Source: Oscillospiraceae bacterium (GTDB lineage: Bacteria > Bacillota > Clostridia > Oscillospirales > CAG-272). Taken from it: a DNA stretch of 6,994 nt. How positions within the stretch are numbered: the stretch's first letter is position 1; each line of letters starts with the position of its first letter. The position numbers and the translations under genes were made by a program. The notes under the pieces were generated by a model. The model did no database searches and was not told where the DNA came from. It worked only from the letters and a program-made list of their open reading frames with translations. Of the stretch, positions 1-5,680 are shown piece after piece. The stretch spans positions 1 to 6,994 of the forward strand of contig WREN01000115.1 of the NCBI GenBank assembly GCA_009779295.1, read 5' to 3'.

Positions 1-776
1 TTGCTGACCGGCGCGCGATCCAACTCCTCGCACAGCGGACCGTTATACCCCGCCGCTTTCAGAATATCGAACACCTGCCGGAAATCCACGAGCCCTTTGC
101 CCAATTCGCAGAAATTGCTGTATACTTCCATTCCGGCGGGAGCTATCCCTTCAGATTCCACGAACGTTGTCGCGATGTCCTTCAGGTGGATGAAGTTCAC
201 TCTGTCCGCGTATTTTCTGATCACCTTCACAGGGTCGCACAATCCGCCCACCAAATGTGCCGTGTCCGGCGCGAATGAGATTACGTCCGGACCGAGATTA
301 TCCAGAATGTTTTCGATTTCGTTCTCGAACATCACCCATGTGTTATGGTGGTTGTGCAAATTCGACGTTACGCCGTACGATTTCGTCTTGCGCGCGAACT
401 TTTCCACCAGATTCAACTCAAACTCCAATTGGCTCTCGTCCAGTTTGCCCGGATGTCCTCCGGTCGCCTGTAAGCAAATGCGGTCAACACCGAGCGCCGC
501 GATGAACTCAAGTTCCTTGTCGAGCGAATTGAAAATTTCCTCTTCGCCGCCGACCGGCGGTAAGTGGAAATAGAAGCTGACGGGTTTCAAATTGTACCGC
601 TCCAACACTTCCTTGTACGCCTTAAGGTCAAGGTCATACGCGTAAATCGCTGCTTTCACGCTCTCGAACGACCTGTAACCGATGTCGGTGACATCTATCG
701 CTGCCTGCACCATTTCGTCCCTCGTACTTGTGCCCCACGGCCATATCGCCGCTGTGATTCTGCTTTTGTCTAACAT
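1..776 (-). CDS. Sugar phosphate isomerase/epimerase, IolE/IolI-like TIM barrel (C-terminus cut by window edge)
   Basis: The minus strand encodes 258 residues from an ATG at 774-776; the C-terminus runs off the window at base 1. The start is supported by a ribosome binding site GGGAGGT at 785-791, eight bases upstream. The protein reads as a xylose-isomerase-like TIM barrel (AP_endonuc_2 superfamily), a group that usually binds a divalent metal and isomerises, epimerises or dehydrates sugars or inositols. Landmarks in order are FESV (E38), LHNHHNTW (140-147), APDTAHLVGG (169-178), FIHLKD (195-200), FCELGKGLVDF (222-232) and GPLCEELDRAP (246-256). By family analogy E38, D171, H197 and E250 or E251 would be the metal ligands. 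Relatives are about 270-300 residues long, so only a short tail is missing. The closest named relatives I recognise are inosose dehydratase and IolI/IolH-type proteins, but the substrate is not determined. There is no signal peptide, so it should be cytoplasmic. It lies downstream of a gene relic on the same strand, 64 bases away, with no terminator visible between them. Confidence 0.9.
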   Translation of the reverse strand, partial: MLDKSRITAAIWPWGTSTRDEMVQAAIDVTDIGYRSFESVKAAIYAYDLDLKAYKEVLERYNLKPVSFYFHLPPVGGEEEIFNSLDKELEFIAALGVDRICLQATGGHPGKLDESQLEFELNLVEKFARKTKSYGVTSNLHNHHNTWVMFENEIENILDNLGPDVISFAPDTAHLVGGLCDPVKVIRKYADRVNFIHLKDIATTFVESEGIAPAGMEVYSNFCELGKGLVDFRQVFDILKAAGYNGPLCEELDRAPVS

Positions 777-839
777 TTTTTATTACCTCCCATATTTTGT
801 ATTAATTTTATATTTTCATTTTAATTTTTTTTGGTTACG

Positions 840-982
840 TTACATAACGGCGATTTTGCCCGCACGTTTGATGATTTCGTCGATGCTTACAGGTTTGTAA
901 CCGTTGACGTCAACCCGAACGTTGAACGCCCTTACTTTTGCCGGATCCCACGAAAATGTAAATCCGCTGTAAAATAAACCAT
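840..982 (-). pseudogene. Metallophosphoesterase remnant with the centre deleted
   Basis: A GGGAG ribosome binding site (989-993) stands six bases before an ATG at 980-982. The reading begins MVYFTADLHF, the usual opening of small calcineurin-like phosphoesterases (COG4186 type), in which DLH supplies the first metal ligands. After about ten residues the frame leaves the family and stops. A second minus-strand frame, ending with TAA at 840-842, then reads FNVRVDVNGYKPVSIDEI followed by IKRAGKIAVM. This resembles the family's C-terminal end, usually of the form NVGVDV..Y.PVSLDEI. The two pieces lie in different frames, with the junction near 940-955. Full-length members are about 170-200 residues, so roughly three quarters of the gene is gone, including the GNHD and HGH metal-binding motifs. 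It cannot encode an active enzyme. The family assignment rests on two short motifs recalled from family knowledge, so it is moderately sure. Confidence 0.62.
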
Positions 983-1056
983 TTCATTCTCCCTAAAAAC
1001 GAAATTTTTTCCATTAATTTTAATTCGTCGCTTGATATAATAATTTCCATACTGCT

Positions 1057-1085
1057 ATTATACATCGATATTTCAAACATTGCAA
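1057..1085 (-). promoter_or_regulatory. SigA-type promoter for the minus-strand relic and isomerase
   Basis: On the minus strand TTGCAA (1080-1085) is followed after exactly 17 bases by TATAAT (1057-1062). The predicted start is near 1050, giving an untranslated leader of about 70 bases before the relic's ATG at 982. The next intact gene downstream is the isomerase, so transcription probably passes through the relic into it. Confidence 0.65.
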
Positions 1086-1207
1086 TAAAAAATATATCCG
1101 AATTGTAAATTTTTGAATATTTTTCACGTTTACGTTTCCCGCGCGAATGTGTAAGCTTAGAAAATGTAGAAAAATAAAATATTTATAACATTGGCAATCT
1201 TATATGA

Positions 1208-1236
1208 TTGAATTATTCATTTTTTTGTTATATAAT
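1208..1236 (+). promoter_or_regulatory. SigA-type promoter for the repeat-protein gene
   Basis: TTGAAT at 1208-1213 and TATAAT at 1231-1236 are separated by 17 bases. The start should fall near 1243, leaving a leader of about 45 bases. A second TATAAT at 1259-1264 has no matching -35 box. A strong AGGAGG at 1267-1272 stands 15 bases before the ATG at 1288. That is longer than usual, but the signal peptide begins exactly at this ATG, so the start stands. Confidence 0.65.
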
Positions 1237-1287
1237 ATAAATAATTCCATATTTTTGGTATAATAAAGGAGGAGAAATAAAAATAGT

Positions 1288-3351
1288 ATGAAAAAGAAAT
1301 TTGCATTGCTTTTAACATTTATTCTCATTATATCTATGATCCCTGTGTACGGCGCGAAAGTGGGCGATAAGCTCGGCGATGTTTTGAACACCGATATAAA
1401 GGTGTACATAAACGAAATTCAGATCATGGGGTATAATATTGACGGTTGGACTTATGTTATAGCCGAGGATCTGAAACCCTACGGTTTCACCGTAATTTGG
1501 GATGGGGTTGCCAAATCGCTTTCGATAACGCAGGGACCGGCTACAGGTACTGCAAAACCGGTTCCGACCAATACCAACAGAGTGGGTTCGGTGGCTTTCC
1601 CATACGTTTACACGGATATTGTAACATATATCGATGGGAAAATAGTTAAAAGCTACAACATCCAAGGGTATACTGTAATTCAAACGGACGATCTCGCAAG
1701 CGCGTTCGGAAGCGCTTCGTGGGACGGCGTAAAAAGGGAACTTCGTTTAAGAACCTTCACCTCAATCAGCGGCAGAATCATCGGAAGCGACGCTCCGAAC
1801 GGAATTTCCGCGACGGTTACTTTAAAAGATTCCGCCGGAACGATCAGAGGGACTACTGCTACTTCGACCAACGGCAGCTACCAGTTCACCGGACTTATTC
1901 CGGGAATGTACCGTATTGAGGCTTCGGCAACTGGATACTCGATGAATTCGACCGATTTATTCTCCGCGTTAAGTAATGTGACCAACAGGAATCTTACGCT
2001 TTCACGCGCGATGTTTACGGTCAGCGGCAGGGTATACGCATCCGACGCGCCGACCGGCGTTTCGTCCACTGTTAAACTCATAAATTCAAACGGGGTAACG
2101 TTTGATACGAAACAAACGGGCAGCACCGGAAGTTATTTATTCACGGACGTGCCTAACGGAACATACACCATAGAGGCGTCGGCACAGGGGTATGTAGCAA
2201 AAACACTGGCGGCTTTCGCAGTCAACGGCAACGTTTCAAACAAAGATGTGCTTTTGGAAAGGTCCGCTTATACAATAAGCGGAAAAATTACCGACAAATC
2301 GTCAGGCTCCCCGATTGCGGCAGTCACAATTCAGCTCCGAAACACGAATAATCAGATTGTTGATTCAAGATTCACAAATTCAAACGGGGAGTACACATTC
2401 TCAAGCGTAACACCGGGATATTATACGATGATTGTGGCAAAAGACGGCTACATAACCGGAACAATACCTCAATTCAACCTTAACGAAAACGTAACCAGAA
2501 ATTTGGAATTGCAAAAAACGGGGCACACAGTAAGCGGAAGCATATATAACACATCCGGCAATAATGATACATACACCGTTAAATTGGTGGATATGAGCGG
2601 AGTCACGGTTGATTCGCAGACAATCGCGGTACAGAATAACCAGACGGTCAATTATTCGCTCACGGGCGCGATAACAAATTCATACCGTATTGAAGTTTTC
2701 GGATCCGCTCCGTCCATAAACGCGGCGTATGTAGGGCAATATTTCTATATCAACGGTAATTATACCGTGCCGAGAATAGAAATTCAGGGAACGTTTACCG
2801 TCACGGGCAGAGTCGTCGATAACACCGGCGCCGCGGTCAGCAACGCTACCGTCGTACTTGTAGGCGACGCTATAACTTCGCAGATACAAAGCACGTCGAG
2901 TACCGGCAGTTATGCGTTCACTAACATTCCTCAGGGCACATATTACGTCATCGCAAGTTCAAGTAACCTGCACTCTTCCTCTCAGCCTTTTGAGGTCAGC
3001 AGGAATACCGCCGCCGGAAATTCAAGAACAGTCACCGTGTCCAATATTGTCTTGCAGATGGTTACTGCGCATACGGTTGACATAGAAGTTGTATCCGCCG
3101 GAACGTATACAAATGTTCTCAACGCGACAATTGTTTTACAAAACATGGGGACCAACACGGAATACAAAAATTTTGTGAATATCGGCAATATTTACAGATT
3201 CGCCAATATACCGGCAGGTTTATACAGAATTTATGTAACCGCTCCGCCATCATCGTCTTATCTGAACAATAACGATATTTTGATTGACGTCGGTGCCGGA
3301 ACTCCAAACACAAAAACGGTAACCCTGCAAGTGAGCGTATCGCCGACATAA
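1288..3351 (+). CDS. Secreted multidomain protein: stalk modules plus six Ig-like carboxypeptidase-regulatory repeats
   Basis: The product is 687 residues. Residues 1-23 form a Sec signal peptide (MKKK, hydrophobic core, cleavage after YGA). Two related modules follow, at about 36-81 and 109-154, each with a short strand, a Y-N-I-x-G turn, a T/D-D-L segment and a W-D-G turn. This is the copper-amine-oxidase-N-like 'stalk' fold common in exported proteins of Clostridia and Bacilli; here it is structural, with no oxidase domain present. Residues 157-687 are six tandem beta-sandwich repeats of 84-93 residues that resemble carboxypeptidase regulatory-like domains (PF13620-like). Typical signatures are SGRI/SGRV, a GSY.F segment, P.G.Y.IEAS and GY. 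No enzymatic domain, SLH domain, LPxTG motif or C-terminal membrane helix is visible, so the protein should be released or held by non-covalent contacts. It has its own promoter and terminator. Binding or scaffold function at the cell surface is inferred only from the architecture. Confidence 0.9.
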   Translation: MKKKFALLLTFILIISMIPVYGAKVGDKLGDVLNTDIKVYINEIQIMGYNIDGWTYVIAEDLKPYGFTVIWDGVAKSLSITQGPATGTAKPVPTNTNRVGSVAFPYVYTDIVTYIDGKIVKSYNIQGYTVIQTDDLASAFGSASWDGVKRELRLRTFTSISGRIIGSDAPNGISATVTLKDSAGTIRGTTATSTNGSYQFTGLIPGMYRIEASATGYSMNSTDLFSALSNVTNRNLTLSRAMFTVSGRVYASDAPTGVSSTVKLINSNGVTFDTKQTGSTGSYLFTDVPNGTYTIEASAQGYVAKTLAAFAVNGNVSNKDVLLERSAYTISGKITDKSSGSPIAAVTIQLRNTNNQIVDSRFTNSNGEYTFSSVTPGYYTMIVAKDGYITGTIPQFNLNENVTRNLELQKTGHTVSGSIYNTSGNNDTYTVKLVDMSGVTVDSQTIAVQNNQTVNYSLTGAITNSYRIEVFGSAPSINAAYVGQYFYINGNYTVPRIEIQGTFTVTGRVVDNTGAAVSNATVVLVGDAITSQIQSTSSTGSYAFTNIPQGTYYVIASSSNLHSSSQPFEVSRNTAAGNSRTVTVSNIVLQMVTAHTVDIEVVSAGTYTNVLNATIVLQNMGTNTEYKNFVNIGNIYRFANIPAGLYRIYVTAPPSSSYLNNNDILIDVGAGTPNTKTVTLQVSVSPT
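1756..3348 (+). repeat. Six tandem protein-domain repeats within the secreted protein gene
   Basis: At the protein level six units occur at residues of about 157-240, 242-327, 328-412, 413-502, 503-594 and 595-687. Most open with a hydrophobic V/I-S/T-G strand and close with a Y-x-I/V strand pair. Units 1 and 2 are the most alike, sharing SDAP.G(I/V)S, GSY.F and IEASA.GY. Unit 4 lacks the clear GSY.F core and unit 6 is the most diverged. DNA identity between units is low, so they are old duplications and not a recent expansion. Confidence 0.75.
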
Positions 3352-3410
3352 CCGTAACCGTAACAAATTAAAAATTAATTAATATTAATAGTAAGCAAAA
3401 GCTGCACATG

Positions 3411-3445
3411 GCCCGTAAATCTAAGGATTTGCGGGCTTTAAAATT
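3411..3445 (+). terminator. Intrinsic terminator after the repeat-protein gene
   Basis: An 11-base-pair stem (GCCCGTAAATC at 3411-3421 with GATTTGCGGGC at 3426-3436, one G-T wobble) closes a TAAG loop. It is followed by TTTAAAATTT, a broken T tract. It lies 60 bases past the stop codon. The minus-strand exit is not T-rich, so it should work in the plus direction. Confidence 0.7.
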
Positions 3446-3487
3446 TCATTGTACAATAAATAACACATAAAAATTAACAAATTTGTC

Positions 3488-3516
3488 TTGTTATCCGCAA
3501 ATATTCGCAATATAAT
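3488..3516 (+). promoter_or_regulatory. SigA-type promoter for the CBM9-like protein gene
   Basis: TTGTTA at 3488-3493 and TATAAT at 3511-3516 are 17 bases apart. The start near 3523 gives a leader of about 70 bases. The ribosome binding site is weak: only a purine-rich AGAAAGAAAG stretch precedes the ATG at 3593, with no clear AGGAGG. I do not see a riboswitch-like structure in the leader. Confidence 0.65.
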
Positions 3517-3592
3517 GGTAGAGAAAAGCAATGTTCCGGCCATCTTCCCTATCCGATAAAAAATTTTGTTAAAAGAAAGAAAGTAGAAAAGA

Positions 3593-4483
3593 ATGAAAAA
3601 AATAGCATACATATTATTAACAGCTTTTGTTTTAACTTGGATTTTCTGCATTCCGTCTTTGGCGTTTGACGAATTTACGGTTCAGAAAACAAACACGCCG
3701 CCCGTTATCGACGGAAAACTCGACGATTGTTATGTCAAGCTCCATGATTTCTACGACACCGACCAATTCCCCACCGACAGCGACAGCAATAAAGAGGGAA
3801 AAGGCGCGACGTATATCACATGGGACGATAATAACCTGTACGTTTACATCGAAGCGTATCATAACAATTATGAGCCTGTAAACAACCCCAAGGTAGCCGC
3901 ATCAGGTTCGTGTATGTATTTGGCGATACTCGCCGGATTGCCGGAAGCGTTCGATGAAGATTCGCAGATCCAATTGGCGATAAACTTATCGGACGAGGGT
4001 AAACAGGAATATAAATATACGGCTTCGGTACCTGAAAAAGACCGTTACGATTCCGTTGAAGATATCAGCCCGACAAAACTTATCGATTATATCACGGTCC
4101 GCGACGAAAGTAAGAAAATTACATATTACGAAATCGCGCTTCCGTGGAACCAGCTCGACAGAACAGGCACGTATAAATTCGTGGAAGGTCACAAGTTTAC
4201 GTTCAATTACATCGTCGTTATGGACCCGCCGATCATAGTCCAATACGGTCAGGGACTTATGAACGATATATATGACGGCGGAGGAATCCTGACGTTAGGC
4301 GCGGCTCCCGCGGTAATCGTAGAAGAAGTGGAAGAAGCAGCCGAACCGGAAGCTGCGGTCACATTACCGGCCCCGGCTCCCGTACCTCAAACCGGAGACA
4401 ATTCAGCGTTTATGGTAATTGTATTGGCAATAATTTTTGCAAGTGCAATATTAGTTACCACGAAAAAAATAAAGGTAAAATAG
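3593..4483 (+). CDS. Exported CBM9/DOMON-like domain protein with PxTG-type C-terminal anchor
   Basis: The product is 296 residues. A signal peptide covers residues 1-24 (MKKIAY, hydrophobic core, PSLA). Residues of about 32-235 form one beta-sandwich domain resembling the carbohydrate-binding CBM9/DOMON-like group. Key segments are PPVIDGKLDD (36-45), a TYITWDDNNLYVYIEAY stretch (73-89), YYEIALPWNQL (178-188) and FTFNYIVVMDPP (202-213). In this group the opening P.IDG..D, the W.D..LYV strand and the E...PW..L strand are typical. A spacer rich in Glu, Ala and Pro (about 238-263) leads to VPQTG (264-268), a hydrophobic helix (272-289) and the basic tail KKIKVK. That order matches a sortase sorting signal with Val in place of Leu. 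No catalytic residues or ligand can be read. The ligand may be a sugar or a cofactor such as haem. It follows the repeat-protein gene but has its own promoter, so the two need not form an operon. Confidence 0.85.
   Translation: MKKIAYILLTAFVLTWIFCIPSLAFDEFTVQKTNTPPVIDGKLDDCYVKLHDFYDTDQFPTDSDSNKEGKGATYITWDDNNLYVYIEAYHNNYEPVNNPKVAASGSCMYLAILAGLPEAFDEDSQIQLAINLSDEGKQEYKYTASVPEKDRYDSVEDISPTKLIDYITVRDESKKITYYEIALPWNQLDRTGTYKFVEGHKFTFNYIVVMDPPIIVQYGQGLMNDIYDGGGILTLGAAPAVIVEEVEEAAEPEAAVTLPAPAPVPQTGDNSAFMVIVLAIIFASAILVTTKKIKVK
4382..4480 (+). other. C-terminal sorting-signal-like segment (VPQTG, membrane helix, KKIKVK)
   Basis: This segment encodes residues 264-296 of the CBM9-like protein. VPQTGD is followed by an uninterrupted hydrophobic run and a lysine-rich end, the three-part layout recognised by sortases. 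Canonical LPxTG has Leu first; here it is Val. No sortase gene lies in the window. Without a matching sortase the segment would act as a simple membrane anchor. Confidence 0.6.
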
Positions 4484-4530
4484 ATCGGCAGTAGGAAAGA
4501 TGGTCGGAATAATTCTTAAATTAAAATCAA

Positions 4531-4559
4531 AAGCTCACTGATTTTCAGTGGGCTTTTTT
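4531..4559. terminator. Shared bidirectional terminator between convergent genes
   Basis: An 11-base-pair stem (AAGCTCACTGA at 4531-4541 with TCAGTGGGCTT at 4545-4555, one G-T wobble) has a three-base loop. On the plus strand it runs into a T run (4554-4559). On the minus strand the exit reads AGCTTTTGATTTT, a weaker T-rich tail. It ends the CBM9-like gene. The stop codon (4535-4537) and last codons of the convergent ygjV gene lie inside the stem. Confidence 0.8.
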
Positions 4560-5056
4560 AATATATCAAATCTGATTATAGCAATAATTATAGATGTAAA
4601 GCAAAAACTCTCAGTCAGAATACCCGCTACCGAAAATACAATGATATTATACGTCATCCAGAATACCGAAACCGGCAGACTGAAGAATCGGATATAGCGT
4701 GGATTTTGCAAGCTGAAAACGACGGTCGCGATGCTCATCGCGATAGCCGGCAGAAACAAAAACAAATTTTTGCCGCACGTAATCAAACCCAAAGTCAAAA
4801 TCGCAACGATGAATCCAGCCGTCCAAATGCGCTGACGCCGTTTATCGGTTATGCGCGCGAATATTAAATTGCGCGGGATTTCCATTAAATTCATGCCCAT
4901 ACCCGTATACGCCCGCAAAAATATGAAATGCAGCGCGAATACTAAGCCCGCTACTGCGTTGATCCAAAGGATCTTCCGTTTGTCATTCTGCTGGAATGCG
5001 ATAAAAACCAACGCCATTCCTATCAAGCCTACGCCCTGCGCAATGTAAAACCACAT
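4535..5056 (-). CDS. ygjV: YgjV-family inner membrane protein
   Basis: The product is 173 residues from an ATG at 5054-5056, with AAGGGA at 5066-5071 nine bases upstream as ribosome binding site. It is almost entirely hydrophobic, with about six membrane helices (near residues 3-21, 28-47, 78-93, 97-115, 123-144 and 150-163). It matches the YgjV family (Imp-YgjV), whose members are about 160-185 residues. Recognisable family features are the opening helix ending FQQNDKRKIL (21-30), a second helix with LVFALHF, and PRNLIF (61-66) with a basic segment DKRRQR (71-76) after it. The family has no established biochemical function that I know of, and nothing here suggests a substrate. It has its own promoter and converges on the CBM9-like gene, sharing a terminator hairpin that overlaps its last codons. 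The assignment is from sequence pattern; the function remains unknown. Confidence 0.82.
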   Translation of the reverse strand: MWFYIAQGVGLIGMALVFIAFQQNDKRKILWINAVAGLVFALHFIFLRAYTGMGMNLMEIPRNLIFARITDKRRQRIWTAGFIVAILTLGLITCGKNLFLFLPAIAMSIATVVFSLQNPRYIRFFSLPVSVFWMTYNIIVFSVAGILTESFCFTSIIIAIIRFDILKKPTENQ

Positions 5057-5110
5057 ATATTAAAGTCCCTTTTATTTGAATTTCTCAATATTTATTATCT
5101 TAGTTACAAT

Positions 5111-5139
5111 ATGTTATCACATTATGTTTTTGCTGTCAA
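5111..5139 (-). promoter_or_regulatory. SigA-type promoter for ygjV
   Basis: On the minus strand a consensus TTGACA (5134-5139) is followed after 17 bases by TAACAT (5111-5116), which matches the -10 consensus at three positions. The -35 box lies three bases outside the left end of the insertion-element remnant at 5143. Confidence 0.55.
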
Positions 5140-5632
5140 CCCATTGACGGTAAAAAATAAACGAACTTGACAAGCAGCCAATGGTCGATGCCGTTTTGAC
5201 TTGCTAAAAAACAAATGCCTTCTTTTCCAGCTGTTCGCAAAAACGACTGCTTCGATTTCCATTCGGTACGCTTTTCTACTACGTCAGCTCGTTCTCGTTC
5301 TGAGGCGTGTATCGTCTTTTTTTGAACCGAAATCCTAATTTATTGCGTACTATCGCGCTGATTGCCGTTATCCCTATTTCCAGTTTCATCGTTTCTTTGA
5401 TTTCCTCCAACGTGATGTCTGGTCGGCTCAGTATTAACGCTCTCATTTCTTCCTTACCTGCCGTGTCTAACGTAGGTTTCCGACCTCGTAAGTGTGTTTT
5501 CGGAGTTATATCTCCTGTTTACTGCTCCCGTTTCAACAACCGCAGTACTGCCGTTTCACTTACGTTATACGCTCGGCTGATTTCTTTCTTCCAATAGTCA
5601 AAGATTTCTGTTGACCATTCATTTTGTAACAT
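5136..5632 (-). pseudogene. IS630-family transposase, broken N-terminal fragment
   Basis: From an ATG at 5630-5632 the minus strand reads 37 codons, including a helix-turn-helix segment (ISRAYNVSETAVLRLLKREQ), before an in-frame TAA at 5519-5521. The same frame then continues with the usual IS630 linker (TGDITPK, RGRKPTLD) and a second helix-turn-helix (RPDITLEEI to LGFRFKKRRYTPQ), ending at TAG 5279-5281. One frame over, RADVVEKRTEWKSKQ continues the family pattern R.DV..KR..W, so a single base has been lost near 5285-5295. Beyond this, fragments such as QLEKKAFVF resemble the strand before the first catalytic Asp, but in yet another frame. The expected DES motif is not there. The remaining part of the usual 330-350 residues, with the other acidic residues of the DDE triad, is missing. 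This is a dead transposase; I see no intact copy elsewhere in the window. Confidence 0.8.
5143..5153 (+). repeat. Candidate left terminal inverted repeat of the IS630 remnant
   Basis: ATTGACGGTAA on the plus strand matches the minus-strand reading of 5642-5652 at 9 of 11 positions and points inward. Its position just past the last transposase-like codons supports it as an element end. The repeat is short, so chance similarity is possible. Confidence 0.4.
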
Positions 5633-5641
5633 ATCTTTAAC

Positions 5642-5652
5642 TAACTGTCAAT
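5642..5652 (-). repeat. Candidate right terminal inverted repeat of the IS630 remnant
   Basis: On the minus strand this reads ATTGACAGTTA, ten bases before the first transposase codon at 5632. That is a plausible layout for an element end. It is the inward-facing partner of 5143-5153. Confidence 0.4.
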
Positions 5653-5671
5653 ATATTCTTTATTATAAAAA

Positions 5672-5680
5672 TGTTATAAT
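5672..5680 (+). promoter_or_regulatory. Extended -10 promoter for the AICAR transformylase gene
   Basis: TGTTATAAT gives a TGn-extended -10 with a perfect TATAAT at 5675-5680. No good -35 is present: with a 17-base spacer the slot would be 5652-5657 (TATATT), at the edge of the insertion remnant. The predicted start near 5687 coincides with the AAGGAG ribosome binding site (5686-5691), giving a very short leader. Confidence 0.5.

Larger units (their letters stand above)
983..1287. other. AT-rich divergent intergenic region
   Basis: This stretch of about 305 bases separates the minus-strand relic/isomerase unit from the plus-strand repeat-protein gene. It holds a promoter on each strand, described separately. 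The middle part (about 1086-1200) is strongly AT-rich, with A and T runs. I see no RNA gene, riboswitch fold, convincing operator or credible small gene in it. Confidence 0.6.
5143..5652 (-). mobile_element. Decayed IS630-family insertion element, about 510 bp
   Basis: The segment lies between the divergent ygjV and AICAR transformylase genes. It contains a broken IS630-type transposase and is bounded by candidate terminal inverted repeats, ATTGACGGTAA at the left and ATTGACAGTTA (read on the minus strand) at the right, 9 of 11 matching. Complete IS630 elements are about 1.1-1.2 kb, so roughly half has been lost, including the catalytic end of the gene. I could not identify a clear TA target duplication, so the exact limits are uncertain by several bases. 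Confidence 0.62.

Noticed and set aside
1..573. Open plus-strand frame of 190 codons
   Set aside because: It is the antisense of the isomerase. The minus strand has a ribosome binding site, family motifs and continuous coding; the plus-strand translation has no recognisable pattern.
910..1050. Minus-strand frame of 46 codons starting at the predicted transcription start of the relic
   Set aside because: It would need leaderless translation, has no family resemblance, and overlaps the phosphoesterase relic, whose two motifs explain the sequence better.
1259..1264. Second TATAAT just upstream of the AGGAGG site of the repeat-protein gene
   Set aside because: No -35-like hexamer lies 15-19 bases upstream and there is no TGn extension. 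A start from it would fall at or inside the ribosome binding site. The promoter at 1208-1236 is better.
1756..3348. Considered as a recent DNA-level tandem repeat expansion or CRISPR-like array
   Set aside because: The units are similar only at the protein level, differ in length, and lie in one open frame. There are no short identical repeats with spacers.
3351..3365. Short CCGTAA direct repeat right after the stop codon of the repeat-protein gene
   Set aside because: Only two full copies of a six-base unit are present, too little to call a repeat element or a regulatory site.
5103..5120. Imperfect dyad GTTACAATATGTTATCAC over the ygjV -10 region, considered as an operator
   Set aside because: Only six of nine base pairs are symmetric and the region is AT-rich, so chance is likely. 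No matching site was seen elsewhere in the window.
5307..5597. Open plus-strand frame of 96 codons
   Set aside because: It is antisense to the broken IS630 transposase, whose helix-turn-helix and linker motifs are clear on the minus strand. It has no good ribosome binding site.
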